A DNA stretch of 8,624 nt from positions 1 to 8,624 of the forward strand of contig JAEYRW010000045.1 in assembly GCA_023435435.1 (NCBI GenBank). The letters are read 5' to 3'. The stretch is from Bacillota bacterium (lineage in GTDB: Bacteria; Bacillota; Clostridia; Christensenellales; Aristaeellaceae). Position numbers and translations under genes: made by a program. How positions within the stretch are numbered: the stretch's first letter is position 1; every line of letters starts with the position of its first letter. Under the pieces are notes generated by a model. The model saw nothing but the letters and a program-made list of their open reading frames with translations. It was not told the DNA's origin and made no database searches. This document shows positions 1-6,476 of the stretch, in pieces.

Positions 1-82
1 ACGCATATGTATATTTTCCGCTCCCAGTGCGGGATTCCAAAGGGACAATGTCCCTTTGGCCGGGGGGCGGCGCCCCCGGCGT
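1..82 (-). repeat. Structured intergenic repeat, copy 1 (three hairpins plus AT-rich tail)
   Basis: This element starts about 9 nt after the stop codon of the PBP gene and is best read on the minus strand. In order it holds a GC-rich hairpin (80-59), a 23-nt near-perfect palindrome with one central base (59-37, core AAGGGACATTGTCCCTT), a small hairpin TCCC-N5-GGGA (34-22) and an AT-rich stretch (about 18-5). The same series, in the same order and the same orientation to its gene, lies after the caspase-like gene at 8481-8562. The stems differ between copies by paired changes. No transposase or long ORF is inside it. It is probably a REP-like dispersed element that may also act in termination or mRNA 3' end protection. 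Homology runs to the first base of the window, so the left edge is not defined. Confidence 0.75.
59..80 (-). terminator. GC-rich hairpin after the PBP gene, possible terminator
   Basis: GCCGGGGG pairs with CCCCCGGC (59-66 with 73-80), giving an 8-bp all-GC stem with a small loop, 11 nt after the PBP stop codon. No U-run follows on the minus strand; the next element is the 23-nt palindrome. It is therefore not a canonical intrinsic terminator, and a role in ending the operon transcript is inferred from position only. Confidence 0.35.
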
Positions 83-90
83 CCCTCATA

Positions 91-1497
91 TCACTCCAGC
101 TCCAGCGCCTTCTTGAGCGCCTTGGCGGCGATGGGCGCGGCCTGGGTGCCGCCTGCGCCGGCCTCCTCGATGACGACGGAGATGGCGTAGGGGTGTTCAT
201 CGTCGTAGACGAAGCCGGCGTACCAGGCGTTGGTCTGGACGGACTTGTCGTTGCTGATCTCCGCGGAGCCGGTCTTTCCGCAGACGATGTGGCCCGAGAT
301 GGCGGCCTTTGTGGCGGTGCCGGAGGTGACGGCCTCGCGCATGTAGGAGGCGACGGTCCCGGCAATCTCGTAGGACATGACGCGGCGGTATTCCTCTGCC
401 TGCCCGGTTTCCACCTCGGCGCCGGAGGAGGACGTAACCCGCTCGATGAGATAGGGCTTCATCATGACACCACCGTTGGCGACGGAGGCTGCGATCATGG
501 CCATATGAAGCGGCGTCACGAGCACGGTGCCCTGCCCCACGCCGGCCCACACCAGGTCCGCGTCCGTGGACATGGAGGTGGGAAACTGTGAATTATAGAC
601 GATGAGGTCGCCGAACTTGAAGTTTTCGTTGAAGCCGAAGGTCTCCGCGGTGGCCAGCAGGCGGCTTCCGCCCAACTGATAGGCGAGCTTTCCGAATGTC
701 ACGTTGCAGGATTTGGCAAAGGCGGTTTCCAGGTCGATGGTCCCGTGGGCGGTGTTCCCCGCGCAGTTGACTTTGCTGGAGCCGAACTCCCAGACCCCGG
801 CGCACTTGAAGGTCTGATAGACCACGGAGGGGTCATTCATGAGCGCAGAGGTCAGAGTCACAATTTTGAATACCGAGCCGGGCGTATACAGCCCCTGCAG
901 GCAACGGTTGAGATAGGCGGTGTCCTCCACGTCGGCGGACTGCTGCCGGTTGAGGATGTCGTCCGGATCGTAGTCGGGCTTCGACACCATGCACAGAATT
1001 TCACCGGTCTTGTAGTTAACGATGCACACCGCGCCCTTGTAGCCGTCGGGGAAGATGGACGAAACATAGGCCTGCAGCTCCGCATCGATGGTGAGCTGGA
1101 TGCTGTTTCCCACGTGCTTCGTGCCGGAAACCAGTTCCGAAAGCCGCCCCACGAGGGAGGTGGAAATGTCCATAAGCGTCGAGGAATGGAACGTCTCGAC
1201 CCCCGTTCCGGACATGCCGCGGGTATCGCCCACGGTCTGGGAGAGGGCCCGGCGCGCCTGCTCGTTTGCGAGGTATACCCGCCCGCCGTCCTCGTCCGTG
1301 GTGGCGAGCACCACGTTTTTGCGGTCGGTGATGTCCCCGCGCAGGGCATTGGAGGCGGAATTGCGCGTGTTGTAGGCGGTGGATGCCCAGGTGGAGCCCT
1401 GGGTGTACACCGTCAGCGCGTAGCCCCCGCACAGAACGACGAACGCCAATATAATGAGCGTCCCGATGAGCCGCATGTTGCGGCGCAGTTCCTTCAC
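91..1497 (-). CDS. Class B penicillin-binding protein (PbpA/FtsI-like transpeptidase)
   Basis: A 468-aa peptidoglycan D,D-transpeptidase that would cross-link peptide stems outside the membrane. One N-terminal membrane helix (about 10-30) is followed by a short pedestal region that begins with the class B signature R53-G-D-I-T-D-R59 and ends near 150, then by the transpeptidase domain. The three active-site motifs are intact: S208-V-F-K211 (nucleophile Ser208), S263-C-N265 and K408-T-G410. The non-catalytic region is short, as in actinobacterial PbpA, rather than the long N-terminal part of E. coli PBP2/PBP3. The start is GTG, overlapping the SEDS stop codon as GTGA, with AGGAGG 7 nt upstream; the next ATG (residue 8) lacks such a site. 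It is the last gene of the operon and the expected transpeptidase partner of the SEDS enzyme. Division, elongation or sporulation cannot be told apart from sequence alone. Confidence 0.95.
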   Translation of the reverse strand: MKELRRNMRLIGTLIILAFVVLCGGYALTVYTQGSTWASTAYNTRNSASNALRGDITDRKNVVLATTDEDGGRVYLANEQARRALSQTVGDTRGMSGTGVETFHSSTLMDISTSLVGRLSELVSGTKHVGNSIQLTIDAELQAYVSSIFPDGYKGAVCIVNYKTGEILCMVSKPDYDPDDILNRQQSADVEDTAYLNRCLQGLYTPGSVFKIVTLTSALMNDPSVVYQTFKCAGVWEFGSSKVNCAGNTAHGTIDLETAFAKSCNVTFGKLAYQLGGSRLLATAETFGFNENFKFGDLIVYNSQFPTSMSTDADLVWAGVGQGTVLVTPLHMAMIAASVANGGVMMKPYLIERVTSSSGAEVETGQAEEYRRVMSYEIAGTVASYMREAVTSGTATKAAISGHIVCGKTGSAEISNDKSVQTNAWYAGFVYDDEHPYAISVVIEEAGAGGTQAAPIAAKALKKALELE

Positions 1498-2795
1498 AGC
1501 ATCGCCTCCTCGCTCATCTCGATGAGCTCAATGTCCCGCGCCTCATCCTGGGCGTTCATGGACGAGATGCCCACCAGCACCCCCATGGCGAAAAACGTCG
1601 AAACCAACGACGAACCGCCCGCCGAGATGAGGGGCAGCGTCACGCCCGTGAGGGGGAGAAGCTTGGTGTTCCCGCCCACGATGAGCATGGTCTGAAGTCC
1701 CAGCATGGCCACGATGCCGAACGCGCCCAGGGAATGAAAGCTCGTGCGCGCGTTCATGGCGGCGATCATGCCGCGCATGATGATGAGCACGTAGATGATC
1801 AGAACGCAGACGGAAAAAATCAGCCCAAATTCCTCCGTGAGCGCCGCGAAAATGAAATCAGAATGGTACAGCGGAATGTTGCGCGGCGAGCCCAGCCCCA
1901 ATCCCATGCCGAAAAGCCCCCCCGAACCGATGGCGATGAGCGCCTGTACAATCTGATAGCCCAGCTTCTGCGGGTCGACCCAGGGGTCCTGCCAGATGGC
2001 GACGCGGTCGCGCACGTACTCGAAGGAATGGTAGGCGATCACCGCCGCGCCCGCGCCCATGCCCAGGCCACCCAATGTCACAAGCCCGTTGGAGGTGGCC
2101 ACAAAGAACATCGCCACGGTGGTGAGGAAGTAAAGAAGCAGCGCGCCCAGATCCCGCTGGGAGAGGAGGATCGCGCAGCAGGCCGCCGCAAACCCCAGCG
2201 TCGGCAGACACTTCACAAAGCGCGGCCGGTTGGAGAAGCCGGAGGCCAGCGTCAGAATGAATACCGGTTTCATGAACTCCGAGGGCTGGAGGGAGATGGC
2301 GCCGCCGAAAAGCTTTACCCAGTTGCGCGCGCCGTTGTTCCAGCCGCCCTTCACCCACGGCGTGAGCAGCGCCAGAAGGCACAAAACCATGAGATACGGT
2401 GTGAGCTTCTTCCAGTGCCGGAAGATGCGGATGCCAAACGCGCCCATTAACATCGCCACAACCCCGAACCCGGCGTACTCCGCCTGGGTGCGCGGGGTGA
2501 CCGCCGCCCGGGCGATGTCCTGAAGCGTGAGGATGCCCACCGAGCACAGGAGAAGCACCATGATGACGATGGCCCGGTCCACGGGCCAGAAGCGCACCAT
2601 GGCGGTGGAGATGAACCAGGTGGCCAGCGGGAGCGCCGCCGCCAGAATCAGCGCCTGCGTGTCCAGCGGGCTTGTCTTAAGCGCGAGAAGCAGCCCCGCG
2701 GCCAGCTGGAAAATCATCACGCCCGAGAGCAGCAGCCGCGTATTGGAGCGCATCAGCGCTTTTTTCAGTCGTTTGACGTCAGAATTTTTTCGCAT
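1494..2795 (-). CDS. SEDS-family peptidoglycan glycosyltransferase (FtsW/RodA/SpoVE)
   Basis: A 433-aa polytopic membrane protein with about ten hydrophobic segments, of normal family length. SEDS proteins polymerise lipid II into glycan strands and work with a class B PBP, here the next gene. Family blocks seen in order: G155-A-R-N-W with Q170-P-S-E173; Q213-R-D-L-G217; the DP..LGYQ..Q block (274-284) followed by a glycine-rich run (290-302); S312-D-F-I-F316 with E321-E322; and the C-terminal block around N376-T and P381-L-T-G, ending in S391-A-G-G-S-S396. Asp313 aligns with the catalytically required Asp297 of E. coli FtsW. An acidic tail follows residue 415. Start ATG lies 6 nt after the FHA stop, with a GAGGAA site overlapping that stop codon. 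Whether it is FtsW, RodA or SpoVE by function cannot be decided here. Confidence 0.95.
   Translation of the reverse strand: MRKNSDVKRLKKALMRSNTRLLLSGVMIFQLAAGLLLALKTSPLDTQALILAAALPLATWFISTAMVRFWPVDRAIVIMVLLLCSVGILTLQDIARAAVTPRTQAEYAGFGVVAMLMGAFGIRIFRHWKKLTPYLMVLCLLALLTPWVKGGWNNGARNWVKLFGGAISLQPSEFMKPVFILTLASGFSNRPRFVKCLPTLGFAAACCAILLSQRDLGALLLYFLTTVAMFFVATSNGLVTLGGLGMGAGAAVIAYHSFEYVRDRVAIWQDPWVDPQKLGYQIVQALIAIGSGGLFGMGLGLGSPRNIPLYHSDFIFAALTEEFGLIFSVCVLIIYVLIIMRGMIAAMNARTSFHSLGAFGIVAMLGLQTMLIVGGNTKLLPLTGVTLPLISAGGSSLVSTFFAMGVLVGISSMNAQDEARDIELIEMSEEAML
1505..1510 (-). promoter_or_regulatory. Shine-Dalgarno AGGAGG that fixes the GTG start of the PBP gene
   Basis: AGGAGG on the minus strand, within the last codons of the SEDS gene, lies 7 nt before the GTG at 1497. 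Together with the GTGA stop/start overlap this supports translational coupling and the GTG rather than the internal ATG at residue 8. Confidence 0.8.
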
Positions 2796-2801
2796 GCTTC
2801 C

Positions 2802-3734
2802 TCATATCTCGAACGGGTCGTCATCCGAACCCCTCGACCCGCGCATTCCGATCCGCGCGTCCCGATCCTCCCGCACATTGAAAAGCCCGTCCGCGTCCCC
2901 GCGCTTCCGGCGCGCAGAGGCCGCCTCGTCCCATGAATCGAACACTTCGTCCGGCTCGGCGGACGCGGGCCTTGCGCGGTGCGGTTTCGCGTCGAACAGC
3001 TCGTCCCGGGCAGGGCCGCGCGTGTCCCACGATGCGTCGGGCGCCTCCCCCCGCGCCCGTCTGCGGGCGGGCGGTTCCCGGTCGGCGTCGAACAGCTCGT
3101 CTTGGGCGGGTCCGCGTGCGTCCCACGATGCGTCGGGCGCCTCCCCGCGCGTCTGCCTGCGGGCGGGCGGTTCCCGGTCGGCGTCGAATCCCCCGCCTTC
3201 CACGAAGGGCTCGCGCGGCCTACGGGGCTCCGGCGGTACGTCAAACAGGTTCGCGCGGGGGTCCCGCCCGGGCGCGGCCTGTCCGTCGGTAAGCACCAGC
3301 ATGAGCTCCACCTTGCCGAACGTCACGCGGTCGCCGTCTCCCAGCACGGCCTCCCGGCGGAGCGCCCCCGCCCCGTCGTACATCCGCGCGCGCCCTTGGG
3401 CGCGTACCCGGAGCCCGCTGTCCGTGCGGTCGAAAAACGCGTGGGCGCGCCGCACGGACGGGGACTTGACCCTGACATCCGCCTTGCGGGACGAACCAAC
3501 GAGCCCTTCCCGGATCACGGGATAGCGCATGCCCTCCCGCGCGCGGCGGCCGTCCCCCGTCACCACGAGAAATTCCCCGCAAAGGCCCGTCTCCGGCGCG
3601 AGCCGCCTGAGCTCCTTCGCCCGGCGGGAATCCACCACCGATAGTTTCCAGGCCCGCGCGACGATGAGCACGATGATCGCCGCGAAAAAGTAGCGCATCC
3701 CCAGCGCCACGAGCTCGTACATCTCGCCGCTCAT
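2802..3734 (-). CDS. Membrane-anchored FHA-domain protein with repetitive C-terminal tail
   Basis: A 310-aa protein that heads the operon. One membrane helix (about 10-28) is followed by a cytoplasmic FHA fold (about 53-150), shown by the VGSSRKADVRV stretch, R95-R-A-H98 and the L131-G-D-G-D-R-V-T-F-G block. FHA domains normally bind phosphothreonine, and in Actinobacteria FHA adaptors sit beside rodA/pbpA and recruit kinase substrates to wall synthesis. Here three usual ligand positions are changed: GR is G80-S81, SRxH is R95-R96-A-H98, and the later Asn is near D120. The tail (about 155-310) is charged, proline/arginine-rich and probably disordered. It holds a 32-aa tandem duplication and a recurring F-[DNE] motif at F164, F183, F215, F247, F265, F285 and F308. 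ATG start has GGAGG 4 nt upstream. No kinase or phosphatase gene is in the window. Confidence 0.85.
   Translation of the reverse strand: MSGEMYELVALGMRYFFAAIIVLIVARAWKLSVVDSRRAKELRRLAPETGLCGEFLVVTGDGRRAREGMRYPVIREGLVGSSRKADVRVKSPSVRRAHAFFDRTDSGLRVRAQGRARMYDGAGALRREAVLGDGDRVTFGKVELMLVLTDGQAAPGRDPRANLFDVPPEPRRPREPFVEGGGFDADREPPARRQTRGEAPDASWDARGPAQDELFDADREPPARRRARGEAPDASWDTRGPARDELFDAKPHRARPASAEPDEVFDSWDEAASARRKRGDADGLFNVREDRDARIGMRGSRGSDDDPFEI
2997..3188 (-). repeat. 96-bp tandem duplication within the FHA gene
   Basis: Two adjacent 96-bp units (3188-3093 and 3092-2997, in coding order) match at 86 of 96 bases with no indels. They encode two 32-aa units, each starting F-D-A-D-R-E-P-P and ending in D-E-L, with four amino-acid differences. 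The unit length is a multiple of three, so copy number could change without a frameshift. The first bases of a third unit (FDA) follow. Confidence 0.9.
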
Positions 3735-3787
3735 TGCCCCTCCGCTTGCCTTTTCGTTCTTTGACTCACTGAGAATATCACAAGTTC

Positions 3788-3793
3788 ATTATA
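3788..3793 (-). promoter_or_regulatory. Possible -10 box for the FHA-SEDS-PBP operon
   Basis: A perfect TATAAT lies on the minus strand at 3793-3788, giving a predicted 5' leader of about 45-50 nt before the FHA start. No good -35 hexamer is visible 16-18 nt upstream and there is no extended -10 TG. The surrounding stretch (3771-3810) is the most AT-rich part of the divergent region. Either an activator or another sigma factor would be needed, or this is not the main promoter. Confidence 0.4.
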
Positions 3794-3884
3794 TTCCTGT
3801 TATTGGTTCCCAAAACATGGCGACCCGGACGTGTCGAAAGGCGGTCGAATCCGGCGCGGGCGCGCAATTTGTCACATTTCGAGA

Positions 3885-3913
3885 GTGAAAAGTACATACG
3901 CTTCTGATATAAT
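3885..3913 (+). promoter_or_regulatory. Extended -10 sigma-A type promoter for the rightward genes
   Basis: TGATATAAT (TG plus consensus TATAAT at 3908-3913) has GTGAAA (4 of 6 to TTGACA) at 3885-3890 with a 17-nt spacer. The start site should fall at about 3919-3921, leaving a leader of only about 15 nt before the ATG at 3935. Confidence 0.75.
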
Positions 3914-3928
3914 CACTGCGGGAGTGAT
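3912..3928 (+). promoter_or_regulatory. Inverted repeat ATCACT-N5-AGTGAT over the predicted start site
   Basis: A perfect 6-bp inverted repeat with a 5-nt centre runs from the last base of the -10 box through the predicted transcription start into the ribosome-binding site (GGGAGTGA, 3920-3927). Its position fits a repressor operator. If transcription began slightly upstream it could instead fold over the ribosome-binding site. A looser TCAC-N9-GTGA pair (3872-3888) lies at the -35. No cognate regulator is in the window. Confidence 0.4.
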
Positions 3929-3934
3929 GTTTTA

Positions 3935-4690
3935 ATGCTCGACTGGCACGTGTACGCCCTCGTTCTTCCCATGGTGTTTCTCGCGGCAATTGTGGATTCC
4001 ATCGGCGGGGGCGGGGGGCTGATTTCTCTTCCGTCGTATACGCTGGCCGGGCTCTCATATGATGTTGCGTCGGGGACCAACAAGTTCTCGGCCATGTTCG
4101 GGACGCTGGCGGCCACCATCCGCTACTTCCGAAGCGGCAAGCTCATGATCGCCCCGTCCCTGACGGCCGCGGTGATGGCGCTGCCCGGCTCCTATCTGGG
4201 GACAAGGCTCGCCATGGCGGTGGGGAACGAGAAGATGACGATCTTCATGCTGTTCGCCCTGCCGGCTGTGGCTGTGGCGGTGATCTTCAAGAAAAAGACG
4301 CCGACCGCGCCCAAGCCCATGACCAAGCTCCGGCTCGCCGCCTGCGCGGCCATCGGGCTTGTGGTGGGAGCCTATGACGGCTTCTTCGGCCCGGGGACGG
4401 GCACGTTCCTCATCATCCTGTTTACCTGGGTGGCGGGGATGGACATGGTGACGGCTGCGGGCTCGGCCAAGCCCGTCAACCTCGCCAGCAACCTCTCCTC
4501 CCTCCTAACACGCATCGCGGCGGGGCAGGTGCTCTTCGCGCTGGCGATTCCGGCAATGTTTCTGTCCATTTCGGGCGGCTACATCGGGGCGAAGCTCGCG
4601 GTTCTGCGCGGCGCGCGCTTCATTCGCTACGTGATGATCTTCGTACTTCTGCTCATAACTGCCAAGCTTGCCATTGATTTTCTGACCTGA
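3935..4690 (+). CDS. TSUP-family (TauE/SafE) membrane anion transporter
   Basis: A 251-aa membrane protein with about seven or eight hydrophobic segments, of usual family length. The TSUP family moves sulfite, sulfoacetate and related sulfur or organic anions, but the substrate here is unknown. The typical two-repeat build is visible. The N-half has D21-S-I-G followed by a glycine run and a T48-N-K50 segment ahead of a short basic loop (R63-K69). The C-half has the matching G145-A-Y-D-G-F-F-G-P-G block and S177-A-K-P-V-N182. A basic hydrophilic loop (119-132) separates the halves. ATG start has GGGAGTGA upstream and directly follows a good promoter. The next gene begins 54 nt later with no clear terminator between, so co-transcription is likely, but no functional link to the SpoIID and caspase genes is evident. 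Confidence 0.88.
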   Translation: MLDWHVYALVLPMVFLAAIVDSIGGGGGLISLPSYTLAGLSYDVASGTNKFSAMFGTLAATIRYFRSGKLMIAPSLTAAVMALPGSYLGTRLAMAVGNEKMTIFMLFALPAVAVAVIFKKKTPTAPKPMTKLRLAACAAIGLVVGAYDGFFGPGTGTFLIILFTWVAGMDMVTAAGSAKPVNLASNLSSLLTRIAAGQVLFALAIPAMFLSISGGYIGAKLAVLRGARFIRYVMIFVLLLITAKLAIDFLT

Positions 4691-4731
4691 GAGGTGAACC
4701 GAAACGGGGCGCGCGCCGTCAAACGGTTGTC

Positions 4732-4739
4732 AAGGAGGA
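4732..4739 (+). promoter_or_regulatory. Shine-Dalgarno AAGGAGGA that fixes the SpoIID-like start
   Basis: A near-perfect ribosome-binding site lies 5 nt before the ATG at 4745. It supports that start over the in-frame GTG at 4694, which would place the basic stretch RNGARAVKRLSRR before the signal peptide and has no comparable site. Confidence 0.85.
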
Positions 4740-4744
4740 CTCTC

Positions 4745-6472
4745 ATGACTGTAAAAAGACGCGTTTTATGGATCACCGTCGCGCTTCTTCTGGCGCTCTC
4801 CCCCGCCGCGCTTTCGGGAGACCTGTTCGGCACCGCCTCCTCCGGGAGCGAAATATCCGCCTCGGCGATCTCGGACGACGGCATCGTCCGCGTGTACCTG
4901 AAATCTCTGGGCGATCCGCAGTCGCTGCTTCTGACCCTGGCGGGTGAGTACGTCGTCGGGGCGACCGGCGCGTTCCGCTTCGAACGCGGCACCCAGCTCA
5001 CCGTGACGGCTTCCGGGGGTACCATTTACCTCTCCGTGGGCGGACTGACCCTGGACATGGGCTCCGCGTTCACATTCACCCGCTGCCAGGCCGAGGAAGG
5101 CGCGGAAAACGGCATTTACATCTACGAATCCGAGCGGGACGCGCTCTTTGCGGGCGACCTCAAGCTCGTATGCGACGGGGATTCCCTCGTGCCCATCCTT
5201 TCCATCGGCGTGGAGGACTACCTCTGCGGCGTGGTGGGCTACGAGATGAGCGATTCCTTCCCCATTGAGGCGCTCAAGGCCCAGGCCGTCGCCGCGCGCA
5301 CCTATGCCATGAACCGCAAGGCCGGGCGGACAGGCTCCGCCTACGACGTGGTGGACACGGCGGGCGACCAGGTGTACAAGGGCCTCATCGCGGACTACAC
5401 CAACGTCATCGCGGCCGTGGAGGCGACGACGGGCGTCGTGGGCACCTATAACGGCGCCTATGCCTCCTGCTATTACACGGCCTCCAACGGCGGGCAGATC
5501 GCCACACCCAATCAGATCTGGGGCGGGAGCGGCGACTACGGCTACATCGAGCAGAAGGACGACCCCTACGACCTGGAAAACCCCCGGAGCATGGTCAACT
5601 CCTTCTCCGTACCCGCGGAATTCGACGCCGCCAACGAGCTTTATCAGATGCTCGACGCGCGGCTCGACAAGTCCGGACACACCGACCTGCGCATTGATTC
5701 CATCGCGGGCATCGCCCTTTCGGACCCTAAATTCGAAGGGAGCCTTATGAACCAGTCGATGGACTTCACCCTCAACCTCTCTGCCCGGGACCCGGGCTGG
5801 GTGCCGGTGGATTTTGAGGGCGGGCAGCTTCTGGGCTGGGCGATGGGCTACGCGCTCATGGACAGCGTCTGGTACGAGCGGGGCATCAAGGACTGGACAT
5901 CCCTTTCCGAGACCGTCACCATTTCGCTGTCCGTGTACGACGAGCTCAAGGACGACCTGGCGCTGGGGCTCAACTCGTCCGACTACGAGATCGCCACAGC
6001 GGCCGGGACCGACGCGGGCTGGTCCATCGAATTCCGCCGCTTCGGCCACGGCGTGGGCATGAGCCAGCGCGGCGCCCAGTGGATGGCGGGCGAGTACGGC
6101 AAGGACTACGTCGAAATTCTCGGCTTCTATTACCCGGGCATGGCGCTTGAAAAGATCGGGTGGAATTCCCCGGCGCTGCCCGAGCTCGACGCGCTCCCGG
6201 CGGCGGTTGCCGCGGAGCAGCTGCTCATTCCCCCGGCGGAAACGGAGCTCCCGGCCCTCACGGAGGACGAGTACTACGCACGGGTCCTCCTGTCCGACAG
6301 CCGGTCGCGGCTCAACGTCCGCAGCGCGCCCTCCACCGACGCGACCGTCGTCGCCAAGCTCGACAGCGGCTACCGGCTCATCGTCGTGGCGCTTCTGGCG
6401 GACGATTGGGCCGAGGTCAAGACGGCCAGCTTCTCCGGCTACGTCAAGACGGACTACATACAGGCGGAATAA
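4745..6472 (+). CDS. Exported SpoIID/LytB-family protein with C-terminal SH3b domain
   Basis: A 575-aa secreted protein. Residues 1-24 form a signal peptide (basic start, hydrophobic core 8-22). The SpoIID/LytB domain spans roughly 150-475, with V156-E-D-Y-L-C-G-V-V-G-Y-E167-M, then the A176-L-K-A-Q-A-V-A-A-R-T-Y block, N248-G-G, and near the end H435-G-V-G-M-S-Q-R-G with F461-Y-Y-P-G. SpoIID enzymes are lytic transglycosylases that cut stripped glycan strands during engulfment; Glu167 matches their catalytic Glu. Residues 40-115 form the usual beta-rich N-terminal region. A linker (478-508) leads to a bacterial SH3 domain (510-575, with L523-N-V-R-S-A-P), probably binding the wall. It is longer than B. 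subtilis SpoIID (about 340 aa). The Cys/His zinc pair of SpoIID is incomplete: C242 is present but no His follows. The caspase-like gene starts 4 nt after the stop. Confidence 0.92.
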   Translation: MTVKRRVLWITVALLLALSPAALSGDLFGTASSGSEISASAISDDGIVRVYLKSLGDPQSLLLTLAGEYVVGATGAFRFERGTQLTVTASGGTIYLSVGGLTLDMGSAFTFTRCQAEEGAENGIYIYESERDALFAGDLKLVCDGDSLVPILSIGVEDYLCGVVGYEMSDSFPIEALKAQAVAARTYAMNRKAGRTGSAYDVVDTAGDQVYKGLIADYTNVIAAVEATTGVVGTYNGAYASCYYTASNGGQIATPNQIWGGSGDYGYIEQKDDPYDLENPRSMVNSFSVPAEFDAANELYQMLDARLDKSGHTDLRIDSIAGIALSDPKFEGSLMNQSMDFTLNLSARDPGWVPVDFEGGQLLGWAMGYALMDSVWYERGIKDWTSLSETVTISLSVYDELKDDLALGLNSSDYEIATAAGTDAGWSIEFRRFGHGVGMSQRGAQWMAGEYGKDYVEILGFYYPGMALEKIGWNSPALPELDALPAAVAAEQLLIPPAETELPALTEDEYYARVLLSDSRSRLNVRSAPSTDATVVAKLDSGYRLIVVALLADDWAEVKTASFSGYVKTDYIQAE

Positions 6473-6476
6473 GTCC

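Noticed and set aside
745..1695. 316-codon plus-strand frame across the PBP and SEDS genes
   Set aside because: It crosses the boundary of two well-supported genes on the other strand and shows no motif or ribosome-binding site of note.
2527..3525. 332-codon plus-strand frame opposite the FHA gene
   Set aside because: It is Ser/Arg-rich low-complexity translation of the complementary strand of the tandem repeat; the minus frame has the FHA domain and a membrane helix.
3789..4119. Short minus-strand frames across the divergent promoter region
   Set aside because: They overlap the promoter and the TSUP start, have no ribosome-binding site of note and no family resemblance.
4697..4728. Imperfect stem (AACCG/CGGTT and ACGG/CCGT) between the TSUP and SpoIID-like genes
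   Set aside because: The stems are short with an asymmetric internal loop and no U-tract, so it is not supported as a terminator or attenuator.
4694..4744. GTG start 17 codons upstream for the SpoIID-like gene
   Set aside because: It has a poor ribosome-binding site and would put a basic segment before the signal peptide, whereas the ATG at 4745 has AAGGAGGA at ideal spacing.
6147..6476. Upstream extension of the caspase-like frame by 110 codons
   Set aside because: It overlaps the SpoIID SH3b region in another frame, is Arg/Ser/Pro-rich, and the ATG at 6477 is followed at once by a classical signal peptide.
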